Positions 51,662 through 60,370 of a DNA stretch of 64,000 nt are shown piece after piece. The notes beneath the pieces were generated by a model. It was not told the origin of the DNA. It did not search any database and was given only the letters and a program-made list of their open reading frames with translations. The DNA comes from Natronosalvus sp042663485 (GTDB lineage: Archaea; Halobacteriota; Halobacteria; Halobacteriales; Natrialbaceae): NCBI GenBank assembly GCA_042663485.1, contig JBHTAF010000002.1, one strand, 5' to 3'. How positions within the stretch are numbered: the stretch's first letter is position 1; the number at the start of each line of letters is the position of its first letter. The translations under genes and the position numbers were made by a program.

Positions 51662-52570
51662 TCACTTCTCGAAGAGGCACTCGGCGACGACCTGCGTCCG
51701 CGCCGTGAGCGCCGTCGTCGTCTTCGAACTCGCCTGAAGCGAGTCGTTGATCGCCCCGTAGAGCGCGTCGAACGCGAGGTCGCCGTCCGCATCGCGCCAG
51801 TCTTCGAGGGCGGGCGACTCGAGGCCACAGGTCGGGCACTGGCGGGACGAGTCGGGGTCGAGAACGGCGGGGTCGTCCGCGCCCTCGAGCCCCGTGAAAC
51901 AGCCATAACAGCACCCGAGTCCGACCGCGATACCGTCCGAGAGTTCGACCACCTCGCGTAGGTCGCGCTGGAGGCTCCGCGCCGCGGTGCAGAACGCCTC
52001 GAGCGCCGCCGAGAGCGTGTCGACTGGCGGGTCGTCGTTCGCTTCGCCACCGTCGTTCGTCACCGCTTCGCCCGTTTCGTCGGCCGCTCCCGCTGCGAGC
52101 GCCTCGAGATCAGACTCGGCCGGTGCTCGCTCGAGCGGGTCGAGGGTCGCGTCGACCATCGCGAGCGCGAGGCAGGCGTCCTGGCGAGCGGTGACGTAGG
52201 TCGCGCGGTCGTTCTCGCCCTCCTCGATCGCCGCCGGCAGCTGCGTCGCGAGTGAGGCGAACGAGGCGACGGTCGAGATGGCGTCGCTCTGTCGTCTCGT
52301 CACGTCGCGAATCGTCTCGAAGAGGCGCGTTCGCTCGTCGAAGACGCCGTCCTGAGAGCGGTGCAGCGTCCGAAAGCAGTCGTCACAGACGGTGACGAGC
52401 GCGCTCTCGTGAACCGTGCCCTCGAGGGCGACGTCGCCGACCGCCGCGACGCGGCAGGACGACGAGTCGGTACGGGAGCCGGAATCGCTGTCGCAGTATC
52501 GGCACGCGTGACCGTCGCGTTCGAAGATCACCTCGCGATCCGCCTGCCAGGGTCGAGCGTCGGGTTCCAC
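51662..52570 (-). CDS. HNH-type zinc protein, haloarchaeal
   Basis: A 302-residue acidic protein. The N-terminus REVIFERDGHACRYCDSDSG and the downstream CDDCFRTLHRSQDGV form the zinc knuckles of an HNH-like fold; the middle is helical (ARQDACLALAMVDATLDPLE) and the C-terminus has another Cys group (GLGCCYGCFTGL, QCPTCGLESP). The catalytic His of HNH nucleases is not obvious, so a nuclease activity is uncertain. It is a single gene, convergent with the CBS gene and in the same direction as the hydrolase. Confidence 0.75.
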   Translation of the reverse strand: MEPDARPWQADREVIFERDGHACRYCDSDSGSRTDSSSCRVAAVGDVALEGTVHESALVTVCDDCFRTLHRSQDGVFDERTRLFETIRDVTRRQSDAISTVASFASLATQLPAAIEEGENDRATYVTARQDACLALAMVDATLDPLERAPAESDLEALAAGAADETGEAVTNDGGEANDDPPVDTLSAALEAFCTAARSLQRDLREVVELSDGIAVGLGCCYGCFTGLEGADDPAVLDPDSSRQCPTCGLESPALEDWRDADGDLAFDALYGAINDSLQASSKTTTALTARTQVVAECLFEK

Positions 52571-52643
52571 GACTGCTGGTCACGCCGGCAGCGCAAAAAC
52601 GCTCCGGCTGTCGGTGCGCGAGACCGGGCGCTTCGTCGTCACG

Positions 52644-53537
52644 TCAGACTGTCGCCGTCGTGGTCGTCGACACTTCCGCGAGGAACGACGTGAGTACGTC
52701 GTTCACCCGCTCGGCCTGCTCGAGGAAACAACCGTGAGAACCACCTTCGATCTCGAGGAACTGGACGTTCGGGAGTTTCGCCTCGAACAGACGACCGTTC
52801 TCGACCGGGACGATCCGATCCTCGCTCCCGTGGATCACGAGCGTCGGCAGGCGAATGCCCTCGAGGCGGTCGCTCACGTCGAACCCTGTCATCGCTCCCA
52901 GCTGGGACTCGAGCGCCGGGTTCGACGGCGCCTGGGCGAGTTGCCACTCGACCAGTCGATCCAGCAGGTGGGGGTTGCGGTTGGTGAAGCGTTCGGTGAA
53001 GAGTGTTCGGAGGCGCTCGCGAGCGGTCTCGCGCGGCGAATCGGCACTCGCGATGAGTTCCGACAGGACGTCCTCGTCCATCGCCATCGCGTCGACCCCG
53101 CCGTGGCTCGTCCCGATCAGGGTGAGCGAGGCCGAGCGCGAGTACTCGAGCGCGTAGCGCTGGGCGACCATCCCGCCTAGGTCCAGACCGACGAGGTGGG
53201 CGTCTCGAACCCCGGCGTCCTCGAGTACGGCCTCCAGGTCGGCGGCGAGTCCGCCCACGGAGTAGCTCAGACGCGATCGCAGGAGCGGCGACCGGAGGCG
53301 TCGCGGGAGTCGACCGACGAGCGGGGGGAGTCCGGCGTCGGAGCGATCCGTACCCCGCGTGTCGGGGGCGATCAGGTCGTACTCGCCGGCACCGGCGAGC
53401 GCCTCGCGCTGCCAGCGCCACTGCCAGCGCCCGAGGCCCAGTCCCTGCAGGAAGACGACGGGAACCCCCTCCCCTCGTCCGTCCCCTCGCTCGCGCTCGT
53501 AGTGAATCGACACGCCGTCTCGCGTGACCCGTGGCAT
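52644..53537 (-). CDS. Alpha/beta hydrolase with Asp at the nucleophile elbow
   Basis: A 297-residue protein starting at the ATG at 53537 (MPRVTRDGVSIHYERERGDG). The oxyanion strand is VVFLQGLGLGRWQWRW, the elbow is VGLDLGGMVAQ with Asp119 where serine hydrolases have Ser, the acid is in IHGSEDRIVPVEN and the His in IEGGSHGCFLEQ. Asp nucleophiles occur in haloalkane dehalogenases and epoxide hydrolases. The GTSHGG segment nearby is not an elbow. Cytoplasmic, substrate unknown. Confidence 0.85.
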   Translation of the reverse strand: MPRVTRDGVSIHYERERGDGRGEGVPVVFLQGLGLGRWQWRWQREALAGAGEYDLIAPDTRGTDRSDAGLPPLVGRLPRRLRSPLLRSRLSYSVGGLAADLEAVLEDAGVRDAHLVGLDLGGMVAQRYALEYSRSASLTLIGTSHGGVDAMAMDEDVLSELIASADSPRETARERLRTLFTERFTNRNPHLLDRLVEWQLAQAPSNPALESQLGAMTGFDVSDRLEGIRLPTLVIHGSEDRIVPVENGRLFEAKLPNVQFLEIEGGSHGCFLEQAERVNDVLTSFLAEVSTTTTATV

Positions 53538-53691
53538 GCCTCGAGGTACGAGGTCCGGCCTCTTGAACGGACACCACTGCCGACTGCCGACTCGGGCCCA
53601 GGTCGAGCGCGTTCTGGCACCTGGCCGGTAAGATAAATGGCCGAACTGGTAAACCGTGTGTTTAACCATCCCCGGCGGAATGTATGGATTG

Positions 53692-54777
53692 ATGAAACGG
53701 CTCCACGCTCGCTACCCCTTCCTCGAGGCCGCCCGCGAGGCCGTCGCCACCGAGGCGGTCGACCTGGCGACGGTCGTCGAGCAGGACCGGGCGGTCGTCG
53801 AGCGCGCCCGCGAGCGCGTCGTCGCCGCCCTCGAGGACGGCGGAACGGGCGAGCCGAGTCGCGACGCCCGCGTCGAACTGCTCTCCTACCCGGTCGCGCG
53901 CGTCCTCGTGTCGCTGGTCGCCGAGAACGTCCTGATTCGAAAGTACGCCCGTGCGGAGGCCGAGACGGCGTTCGATCGGTTCACGGCCGACTTCACGGAC
54001 ACGACCGAACTCAAGAGCGTCGAGTCGACCGGGGTCGACCTCGAGACGCTACTCGCGGAGTTCGACCTCGGGCCGTCGGTGCGGTCGGTCGCCGACGACC
54101 CCCCGACGTACCGAATCGACGTCGGCGCCTACCTCCCGCTCGCGGACGACCTCTGGGCGGATGAGTGGCGGCTGGTCAACCGAGCGCTCGCCGGCGGCAA
54201 GGTGCCGATCACCGAGGCCGAACTCCTGACGCTCGTCCGCGAGGCCGTCCGGACCCGCGTCGAGGACGGCCTCCCCTTCGACGTGCCCGAATCAATTGCG
54301 GCCGCGCTCGAGGACGAAGCCGCCGAAATCCGCGAGGTGCTGGCCGAAATGGATCTCACCCGGGAGATCGACACCGTCGTCCCCGACCTGTTCCCGCCGT
54401 GTATGAAGGCGCTGCTCGACGACGTCCAGAAGGGCGAGCACCTGCCTCATCACTCGCGGTTCGCGATCACGGCCTTCCTGACGAGCATCGGGATGACCAC
54501 CGACCAGATCGTCGACCTCTACCGGGTCAACTCGAGTTTCGGCGAGGAGATGACGCGCTACCAGACCGACCATATTCGGGGCGATAGCTCCCCGACGGAG
54601 TACTCGCCGCCGTCGTGTGCCACCATGCAGTCGTACGGCGACTGCGTGAACAAGGACGACCTCTGTGAGCGGATTCCGCACCCGATGGCCTACTACGAGC
54701 ACCGCATCGACGACGCTGACGAGGACGACCTCGAGGACTGGCGCGCCGAGAGTGGGCAGTCGGCCGAGGGCGACTGA
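53692..54777 (+). CDS. priL: DNA primase large subunit
   Basis: A 361-residue PriL, starting at the ATG at 53692 (MKRLHARYPFLEAAREAVAT); upstream in-frame starts at 53656 and 53680 give extra residues without conservation. The N-terminal part is helical (ARVELLSYPVARVLVSLVAEN). The C-terminal 4Fe-4S domain has cysteines in PPCMKALLDD, PPSCATM, YGDC and DDLCERIPHPM. With PriS it makes RNA primers for chromosome replication. PriS is not in the window. A single gene flanked by divergent hydrolase and convergent DUF7472-like genes. Confidence 0.94.
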   Translation: MKRLHARYPFLEAAREAVATEAVDLATVVEQDRAVVERARERVVAALEDGGTGEPSRDARVELLSYPVARVLVSLVAENVLIRKYARAEAETAFDRFTADFTDTTELKSVESTGVDLETLLAEFDLGPSVRSVADDPPTYRIDVGAYLPLADDLWADEWRLVNRALAGGKVPITEAELLTLVREAVRTRVEDGLPFDVPESIAAALEDEAAEIREVLAEMDLTREIDTVVPDLFPPCMKALLDDVQKGEHLPHHSRFAITAFLTSIGMTTDQIVDLYRVNSSFGEEMTRYQTDHIRGDSSPTEYSPPSCATMQSYGDCVNKDDLCERIPHPMAYYEHRIDDADEDDLEDWRAESGQSAEGD

Positions 54778-54922
54778 CGACTGACGTCTGGCGCCGCGGG
54801 TTCTCGGAAATTGTGTCTCGACGGAACGAACGCGAAAAGACGAACGCGAAGAAGCGAGCGCGAAGCGTGGCGGTTCGAACGGGGACGAACCGACTCGAGT
54901 TACAGGCTGACGTGTCAGTTGT

Positions 54923-55150
54923 TCAGGCCGACGCGTCGGTAGAATCGTTCGTCACGTACGCGAGCGCGATGCCGACCGCCAGCATGAGTACGACGAAGCC
55001 GATGATCGTCCCCACGAGGAGCTGTCCGCCCTCGGGCGTGAGCGTCCCGTTCGTCTTGTGATTCTCGCCGACGACCATCATCGCACCGATCATGATGGCC
55101 ACCATCGGGATCGCGACGCCGATTTCGATGAGTCGGTCGCGCTCGAGCAT
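54923..55150 (-). CDS. Small membrane protein (75 aa), DUF7472-like
   Basis: A 75-residue protein starting MLERDRLIEIGVAIPMVAIM with two membrane helices (IEIGVAIPMVAIMIGAMMVV and LLVGTIIGFVVLMLAVGIAL) separated by a polar loop (GENHKTNGTLTPEGGQ). Similar short proteins are found next to secretion or translocation genes in haloarchaea, and here it is divergent from the Sec61-beta gene. Function unknown; the family name is from memory. Confidence 0.75.
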   Translation of the reverse strand: MLERDRLIEIGVAIPMVAIMIGAMMVVGENHKTNGTLTPEGGQLLVGTIIGFVVLMLAVGIALAYVTNDSTDASA

Positions 55151-55247
55151 GATAGCGTGGATTTCGTCGCTGCGATCAAAAGCGCTTCGAAGGCGAAGGG
55201 TCGGTCGGGGTCGAAAGACTTAGTGTGGGGCTGACGTATGATCGAGT

Positions 55248-55409
55248 ATGGATAAAGGTCAGAACACCGGCGGACTGATGTCCAGTGCTGGACTCGTTCG
55301 CTACTTCGACTCCGAGGACGACCGCGGGATCCGTATCGATCCGAAGACCGTGATTGCCTTCGGCGTCTTGCTCGGCGTACTCGTTCAGCTGTTGACGTTC
55401 GTCGCGTAG
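55248..55409 (+). CDS. secG: Preprotein translocase subunit Sec61-beta
   Basis: A 53-residue protein from the ATG at 55248 to TAG at 55407-55409. The N-terminus (MDKGQNTGGLMSSAGLVRYF) carries the conserved GGLMSSAGLxRYFD element of archaeal Sec61-beta, followed by a tail helix (TVIAFGVLLGVLVQLLTFVA). The protein is the small tail-anchored subunit of the SecYEbeta channel. It is short enough to be missed by standard gene callers. AAGACTTAGTG lies about 30 bases upstream as a possible promoter element. Confidence 0.93.
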   Translation: MDKGQNTGGLMSSAGLVRYFDSEDDRGIRIDPKTVIAFGVLLGVLVQLLTFVA

Positions 55410-55574
55410 ATTACTCGTCGCGCGCTTCGGACGCCTCGGGCCGTCGAGTACCGAATCCTCGAATCCCCGGCGAGTCACCACTACACGGCCCTGCGGCCGT
55501 TCCGATCGATTCCGAGACCACCATTCCGCATTCGTGACGCGTTCTTTTTCTCCCCACCCCCACTACGGTAAGCT

Positions 55575-56153
55575 ATGACACTGGTTGCGGGCGTCGTCGG
55601 GGTGCAGGGGAACGTCAGCGAGCACGCGGCAGCGATCGAACGCGCCTGCGAGGCTCGAGGCGAAGATGTCGTCGTCCACGAGATTCGAACCGCCGGCGTG
55701 GTACCCGAGTGCGACCTGCTCGCGATGCCCGGCGGCGAGTCGACGACCATCTCGCGGCTGGTCCACCGCGAGGGAATCGCCGAAGAAATCGTCGACCACG
55801 TCGACGCCGGAAAGCCGTTGCTCGCGACCTGTGCAGGCCTGATCGTCGCTGCGGCCGACGCCCAGGACGACCGCGTCGAGACGCTGAACCTCCTCGACGT
55901 CCACGTCGAGCGCAACGCCTTCGGTCGGCAGAAAGACAGCTTCGAGGCTCCGCTCGAGGTCGCAGGGCTCGAGGAACCGTTCCCCGGCGTCTTCATCCGC
56001 GCCCCGGTGATCGACCGTGTCGGCGACGCGACGGTGCTCGCCGAGTGGAAGGGACGCCCGGTTGCGGTTCAACAGGGATCGGTCGTCGCCACGTCGTTCC
56101 ACCCGGAACTGACGCAGGACGACCGAATCCACGAACTGGCGTTTTTCGAGTGA
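55575..56153 (+). CDS. pdxT: Pyridoxal 5'-phosphate synthase glutaminase subunit PdxT
   Basis: A 192-residue class I glutamine amidotransferase of vitamin B6 synthesis. GGESTTIS is at residues 53-60, the nucleophile Cys is in LATCAGLIV, and the His-Glu pair is in TSFHPELTQDD. PdxT releases ammonia from glutamine and channels it to PdxS, which makes pyridoxal phosphate from ribose-5-phosphate and glyceraldehyde-3-phosphate. PdxS is not adjacent, as is usual in haloarchaea. The start MTLVAGVVGVQGNVSEH is typical. Confidence 0.96.
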   Translation: MTLVAGVVGVQGNVSEHAAAIERACEARGEDVVVHEIRTAGVVPECDLLAMPGGESTTISRLVHREGIAEEIVDHVDAGKPLLATCAGLIVAAADAQDDRVETLNLLDVHVERNAFGRQKDSFEAPLEVAGLEEPFPGVFIRAPVIDRVGDATVLAEWKGRPVAVQQGSVVATSFHPELTQDDRIHELAFFE

Positions 56154-56270
56154 GCCGAGACAACGTGGGTCAGCAGCTACGGTAGTCGGCCGGCGCCCTC
56201 TCCCGCCGCAGGAAGACGGTTCGCTCGAGAGGAGCCGTTTCCACGGGGGAGAGCCGACAAACCCACTATA

Positions 56271-56322
56271 TTTAGGTCTGCCTAAAGATCGAGGGAGTTA
56301 TATTGGTTTAGGCGAGCCTAAC
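56271..56322. promoter_or_regulatory. Two DtxR/IdeR-type iron boxes
   Basis: TTAGGTCTGCCTAA (56272-56285, within TTTAGG-TCTG-CCTAAA) and TTAGGCGAGCCTAA (56308-56321) both fit TTAGGYnnRCCTAA, the core of the iron-dependent DtxR-family repressor sites. They are spaced 36 bases apart; the second ends six bases before the start of the siderophore-binding gene and flanks GTTATATTGG (a likely TATA box). Repression by an Idr/SirR-type regulator when iron is plentiful is the likely function. Confidence 0.8.
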
Positions 56323-56326
56323 TCGT

Positions 56327-57574
56327 ATGTCGAGAGAAGCGGGGACTCGCCGAGGGCTGACCCGGCGAGAGACGATCGCGTACAGTGGAACCGTCCTCGG
56401 CGGTAGCGTACTCTCTGGCTGTCTGGCCGGAGAGGAGAACGGAGACGGGGGTTCGCCCACGTCGACCGGATCGGGTGCCGAAGGCGATCCGGACGACGAA
56501 GCCACCCGTTCCGAAGACGAACCTCACACCGCCACGCTGGCGCCCGTGGGTGAGGTGACGTTCGACGCAGTTCCGGAATCCGTCTTCACCGTCTTCCCCT
56601 GGTACGCCGACATGGCGGTCGCGCTCGGACACGGCGACAGTATCAACTCGCTGTGGTGGGCCGAGGAGTTCGACGCGATCATGCAGTACTTCACCGCGGG
56701 TCTCGAGGGCGTGTCGGTTTCCTGGGCGGACCTCGAGGGCCAGTACGGGGCGAACGAGGAGCGACTGTACGAACTCGACAGCGACCTCCACCTCGTCGAC
56801 CCCGCCTGGCTGTCGACGCAGGATGGCTGGGACCGCGACGCCATCGATCGAATCGCCGACACCGTCGCGCCGTGGTTCGGCAACCAGTACAGCACCCTTC
56901 ACCAGACGCCGCCCGAGGCGTGGGCCGCCGACTACGAGTACTACACGCTCTGGGAACTGTTCGAACGGGTCGCCGCCGTCTACCGCGAGCGAGCCCGATA
57001 CGAGGCGCTGGCGTCGGTCCACGCTGACCTCCTCGACAGAATCGAGCGCGATCGCCCGGCACAAGCGGATCGTCCGACAGTCGGCTACCTCCAGCTCCCG
57101 ACCGACCTCAGCGCCGTCTCCGTCCTCCGGTTGAACGCGCCCGGCTACTACAACGCCCACACGCGACCGCTCGGTGCGACCGACGCGTTCGCGGACCTCG
57201 AGATCACTGGCGAGTTCGCCTCGGTGGACTTCGAGACGCTGCTCGAGGCCGACCCCGACGTCCTCCTCGTGCTCTGGGGGATGACGTCGTCGGTGGATCT
57301 CGAGGCGTTGCGCGCAAATCTCGAGGATCACTCCATCGGCGGCCACCTCTCCGCGGTCCAGGAGGGGCGAGTGTACACGCAGGGAACGCGGTTCCAGGGA
57401 CCGCTCATGAACCTGTTCCAGCTCGAGATGACGGCCAAACAGCTCTATCCGGAGCAATTCGGCGAGTGGCCGGGATACGAAGACGGTAACAGCTATCCCG
57501 ACTTCGACGCGGACGAGCAGTTGTTCGATCGCCAGCGGGTGAGCACTATCGTTACGGAGGGGAGCGACGCGTGA
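56327..57574 (+). CDS. Iron-siderophore ABC transporter substrate-binding lipoprotein
   Basis: A 415-residue lipoprotein starting at the ATG at 56327 (MSREAGTRRGLTRRETIAYS). The signal runs into LGGSVLSGCL, with a Tat-type RR and lipobox. After an acidic Gly/Asp linker (residues 35-65) the binding domain reads TFDAVPESVFTVFPWYADMA and DPDVLLVLWGMTSSVDLEAL, typical of class III (BtuF/FecB-like) solute-binding proteins. Two DtxR boxes in its promoter point to iron. A permease would be expected next, but only a possible remnant follows (57571-57813). It may use a permease elsewhere in the genome. Confidence 0.87.
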   Translation: MSREAGTRRGLTRRETIAYSGTVLGGSVLSGCLAGEENGDGGSPTSTGSGAEGDPDDEATRSEDEPHTATLAPVGEVTFDAVPESVFTVFPWYADMAVALGHGDSINSLWWAEEFDAIMQYFTAGLEGVSVSWADLEGQYGANEERLYELDSDLHLVDPAWLSTQDGWDRDAIDRIADTVAPWFGNQYSTLHQTPPEAWAADYEYYTLWELFERVAAVYRERARYEALASVHADLLDRIERDRPAQADRPTVGYLQLPTDLSAVSVLRLNAPGYYNAHTRPLGATDAFADLEITGEFASVDFETLLEADPDVLLVLWGMTSSVDLEALRANLEDHSIGGHLSAVQEGRVYTQGTRFQGPLMNLFQLEMTAKQLYPEQFGEWPGYEDGNSYPDFDADEQLFDRQRVSTIVTEGSDA

Positions 57575-57813
57575 GCAGCGACGACTCACGTCCCCGGAAC
57601 CGACAGCGCCGGTCGGATCGACCGCGAGCGAAAACGGGATCCGGCCCGTCGACGTCGAGTGGTTTCGCTGTCAGCAGGCGTGGCTTCCCGTGTCCGCAAC
57701 CGCGAGCGATTCGACGAACGGGTGGCGGATTCGAGGTCGTTCGCGCACCCGAGCGTCTCGAGGCCGCGGGTGTGGATGGGGCGAAGAGCCCATTCGCGCC
57801 GCGCATCTCCTGA
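57571..57813 (+). pseudogene. Possible permease remnant after the siderophore-binding gene
   Basis: A frame begins with GTG at 57571 overlapping the TGA of the binding-protein gene (GTGA), as FecCD-type permease genes do in iron operons. It runs only 80 codons (VSSDDSRPRNRQRRSDRPRA, then an unconserved Gly/Pro-rich stretch) and has no membrane helix. The rest of the 379-base gap up to 57953 has no other convincing gene. I read this as the stump of a deleted permease or as noise. The AT-rich CTACTCTTTTTC at about 57919 is probably the promoter of the next gene. Confidence 0.3.
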
Positions 57814-57953
57814 TCTTCATCCACGGTCCGAGCGCAGACTCGGCCGCGTTCGAACGAGGGCGCCGGCCGCTGCACCGTCTCCGTGGACGATTCGAATTCG
57901 ACGAGACCAGCACGTACCTACTCTTTTTCTCACCCGCCGTCGTGAGAGAGCGT

Positions 57954-58418
57954 ATGAAGGCATCGATCGACGCGGTTCGCGTCGCGGGGACCCCGCAGGG
58001 ACCGGTCCCGGTCGTCGTCCTGGGGGTCGAGGGAGAGACGGACGTGATCCCAATATTCATCGGCTTCGAGGAGGCGACCAGCATCGTCCGCGGCCTCGAG
58101 GCCGAAGACATCGGTCGGCCGCTGACCCACGACCTGTTGCTCGACGTGATGGAGGAACTGGGTGGGCGGGTCGACCGCATCGTCGTAAGCGAACTCGCCG
58201 ACAGTGACGACGGGCAGGGCGGCACCTACATCGCGGACCTGCACGTCCAGACGCCCCGGGAGACGGTCGTCGTCGACGCCAGGCCGAGCGACTCGCTGGC
58301 GCTGGCAGCCCGGACGAACGTCCCAATCGAGGTCACCGAAGGCGTCTTCGAGGCCGGACGAGACGACAGCGAGAAGTTCGAACAGTTACAACCCCTCGAC
58401 GAGACCGGTGACCTGTAA
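57954..58418 (+). CDS. Bifunctional nuclease family protein
   Basis: A 154-residue protein starting at the ATG at 57954 (MKASIDAVRVAGTPQGPVPV). It has the DUF151 bifunctional nuclease fold: VVVLGVEGETDVIPIFIGFE, THDLLLDVMEELGGRVDRIV and the conserved VDARPSDSLALAARTNVPI. Plant and bacterial relatives cut single-stranded DNA and RNA, or regulate stress responses; the archaeal role is unknown. Its TAA directly abuts the hisE start, so the two are translationally coupled. Confidence 0.92.
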   Translation: MKASIDAVRVAGTPQGPVPVVVLGVEGETDVIPIFIGFEEATSIVRGLEAEDIGRPLTHDLLLDVMEELGGRVDRIVVSELADSDDGQGGTYIADLHVQTPRETVVVDARPSDSLALAARTNVPIEVTEGVFEAGRDDSEKFEQLQPLDETGDL

Positions 58419-58703
58419 ATGGACGACACGCTCGAGGCCCTGTTCGCGGTGATTGAGGATCGCAAAGAAACGCTCCCGGAAGATTCGTACACGGCGTCGC
58501 TGTTCACCCACGAAAAGGGAGAAAACGCCGTCCTCGAGAAACTCGGCGAGGAGTCGACAGAACTCGTACTGGCGGCCAAAGACGACGACCGCGAGGAGAT
58601 TGCCCACGAGGCCGCGGATATCGTTTACCACCTGCTCGTCCTGCTCTCGATGAAGGACGTGGAACTTTCGGAACTCGAGGCGGAACTCGAGGCGCGTCGC
58701 TGA
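58419..58703 (+). CDS. hisE: Phosphoribosyl-ATP diphosphatase HisE
   Basis: A 94-residue enzyme of histidine synthesis, starting at the ATG at 58419 immediately after the preceding TAA. It hydrolyses phosphoribosyl-ATP to phosphoribosyl-AMP. The MazG-like metal site is in HEKGENAVLEKLGEESTELV and DDREEIAHEAADIVYHLLVL, with the E-x2-E and E-x2-D pattern. The length is normal for a free-standing HisE (not fused to HisI). No other his genes are adjacent. Confidence 0.95.
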   Translation: MDDTLEALFAVIEDRKETLPEDSYTASLFTHEKGENAVLEKLGEESTELVLAAKDDDREEIAHEAADIVYHLLVLLSMKDVELSELEAELEARR

Positions 58704-58721
58704 CGGCCGTTTCTCGTAACT

Positions 58722-59321
58722 GTGTCTCCGACGACCGTCGCGACGACGCTCACCTTCGTCCGCCACGCCCACTCCCCCTACGTACCGAACCGGGAGGCCG
58801 AACGAGGACTCTCCGAGCGAGGGCGTCGCGACGCTGCTCGGGTCGCCGACGTGCTCGCTCGTGACGACCGTACCGTCGACGCCGTCGTCTCGAGCCCCTA
58901 CGCACGGGCAGTCGAGACCGTCCAGCCGATTGCCGACGCCGCCGGAACGAGCGTCGTCACGGATGACGGGTTTCGGGAGCGGGCGCTGGCGGGGGACCAC
59001 GTCGAGGACTTCGAGGCGGCGATTGAGCGAGTCTGGACGGAGCCTACGTTCGCCTGGCCGGGTGGCGAATCCAACGACGAGGCGCAGGCGCGCGGCCTCG
59101 AGGCCGTCGAGCGAACGCTCGAGCGGTGGCCCGGCGACCACGTGATCGTCGGCACCCACGGCAACCTCCTGGCACTGGTCTTGCGGGCCTACGACGACCG
59201 GTACGACTTCGACTTCTGGCGCGAAATGGTGATGCCGGACGTGTACCAGGTGACTTACCGGTGGGGAACCCCGGAGCGGATCGCGAGGATCGACCCCGGT
59301 GCTCGAGGCGCCGGCGATTGA
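58722..59321 (+). CDS. Histidine phosphatase (phosphoglycerate mutase-like)
   Basis: A 199-residue protein starting with GTG at 58722. The catalytic motif RHG is present as RHAHSPY near residue 14, with the second catalytic residues in SSPYARAVETVQPIADAA and GTHGNLLALVLRAYDD. It probably removes phosphate from a small metabolite or protein. The RHA rather than RHG variant is common in this branch. It follows hisE by 18 bases and may be in the same transcript. Confidence 0.9.
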   Translation: MSPTTVATTLTFVRHAHSPYVPNREAERGLSERGRRDAARVADVLARDDRTVDAVVSSPYARAVETVQPIADAAGTSVVTDDGFRERALAGDHVEDFEAAIERVWTEPTFAWPGGESNDEAQARGLEAVERTLERWPGDHVIVGTHGNLLALVLRAYDDRYDFDFWREMVMPDVYQVTYRWGTPERIARIDPGARGAGD

Positions 59322-59394
59322 CGGAACGGGCGCGCCCGCGGGGATTGCCGGTAGAACCGAACGGCTGAGGCCGACGAGCGATCTCCGCAGGGAA

Positions 59395-60267
59395 TCACCA
59401 GGAGTCGAGAAATTCGCTGGGCCTCCGGTCCGGAACCACGTCGTCCGGCAAGACGTCCCAGTCGAGGCGCGCCTCGTCCGGATTGATGTCGGTCTCGAAC
59501 CCGGGGTCGTTGGCCGGCGGGCCGCCGCGTTCGGCCGGAGGCGGCGCGCCATGAGCGTGGGTGCCGTCGGGGTGCGGAACGGTCCAGACGTGCAGCACGC
59601 ACGGCGTCCGACAGGGGAGTGAGACGTCCCCCTCTCGGTAGTCGCGCTCGTACACCTGGCGGTAGTACTTCCACGCGAAGCGGCCGGGCAGGCCGCGGTG
59701 GTAGTGCCAGGGTGAACACCGGTGCCCCGCGGCGGGCGAGTCGTCGGTCGTTTCGTTCTCTGCGTCTTCTCGAGCGTAGAGCACGGGCGGCCGCTCGACC
59801 GGGTCGCCGTCGACGGTGGCGATAAACATGACGCCGATGGGTCGCCAGAACTCGTTGTCGACGAGGACCGCCTCGGGACGGTCGGGATCCAGGACGACGT
59901 CGTCGCCGATGTGAGCCGGGTGCAGCCAGTGTGACCACCCGTTCTCGGACTCGAGGCGTGCGGCGTCGAAGTAGGGAACGAATCCCCGATCGAGTAGGTC
60001 GCCAACGGTGGCGTACTGGTCCTCGATCGCCGCCTTCGCTCGCTCCCTGAGTTCGGCCGTTGTCGGATGGTCGTCCGCACACCCGTCCGTGCTCGCACCG
60101 TCGCACGGGGCCGCGTCCGGTTCGATCGTCGCCTCCGGACAGCGTCGACTCGAGCGTTCGGACCGCTTTGCGGTCGCGGTTCCGATCACGGACGAACCGC
60201 CCACCGAGGCGGCGGCTGCGAGCAGCGTCCGGCGCCGAATCGTCGGGGTGTCGCGCTTGCGCTCCAT
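59395..60267 (-). CDS. Tat-exported protein, unknown function
   Basis: A 290-residue protein starting at the ATG at 60267 (MERKRDTPTIRRRTLLAAAA). RRRTLLAAAASVGGSSVIGTA is a twin-arginine signal. The mature part has a Cys-rich start (RRCPEATIEPDAAPCDGAST, CADD), a helical ERAKAAIEDQYATVGDLLDR and a domain with HWLHPAHIGDDVVLDPDRPE and HRCSPWHYHRGLPGRFAWKY, then CRTPCVLHVWTVPHPDG. The His and Cys content suggests metal binding. I know of no characterised relative. TAYTGCA repeats lie in its upstream region (60371-60420). Confidence 0.78.
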   Translation of the reverse strand: MERKRDTPTIRRRTLLAAAASVGGSSVIGTATAKRSERSSRRCPEATIEPDAAPCDGASTDGCADDHPTTAELRERAKAAIEDQYATVGDLLDRGFVPYFDAARLESENGWSHWLHPAHIGDDVVLDPDRPEAVLVDNEFWRPIGVMFIATVDGDPVERPPVLYAREDAENETTDDSPAAGHRCSPWHYHRGLPGRFAWKYYRQVYERDYREGDVSLPCRTPCVLHVWTVPHPDGTHAHGAPPPAERGGPPANDPGFETDINPDEARLDWDVLPDDVVPDRRPSEFLDSW

Positions 60268-60370
60268 GACAATATTTAGCACGACAGTACGAACTGTAAA
60301 TCGTATCGGCGGTCGATCGAACTGTCGTATCGTCCGAACGGTCACCATCCGCCACCGAACGCCCCTCGCC

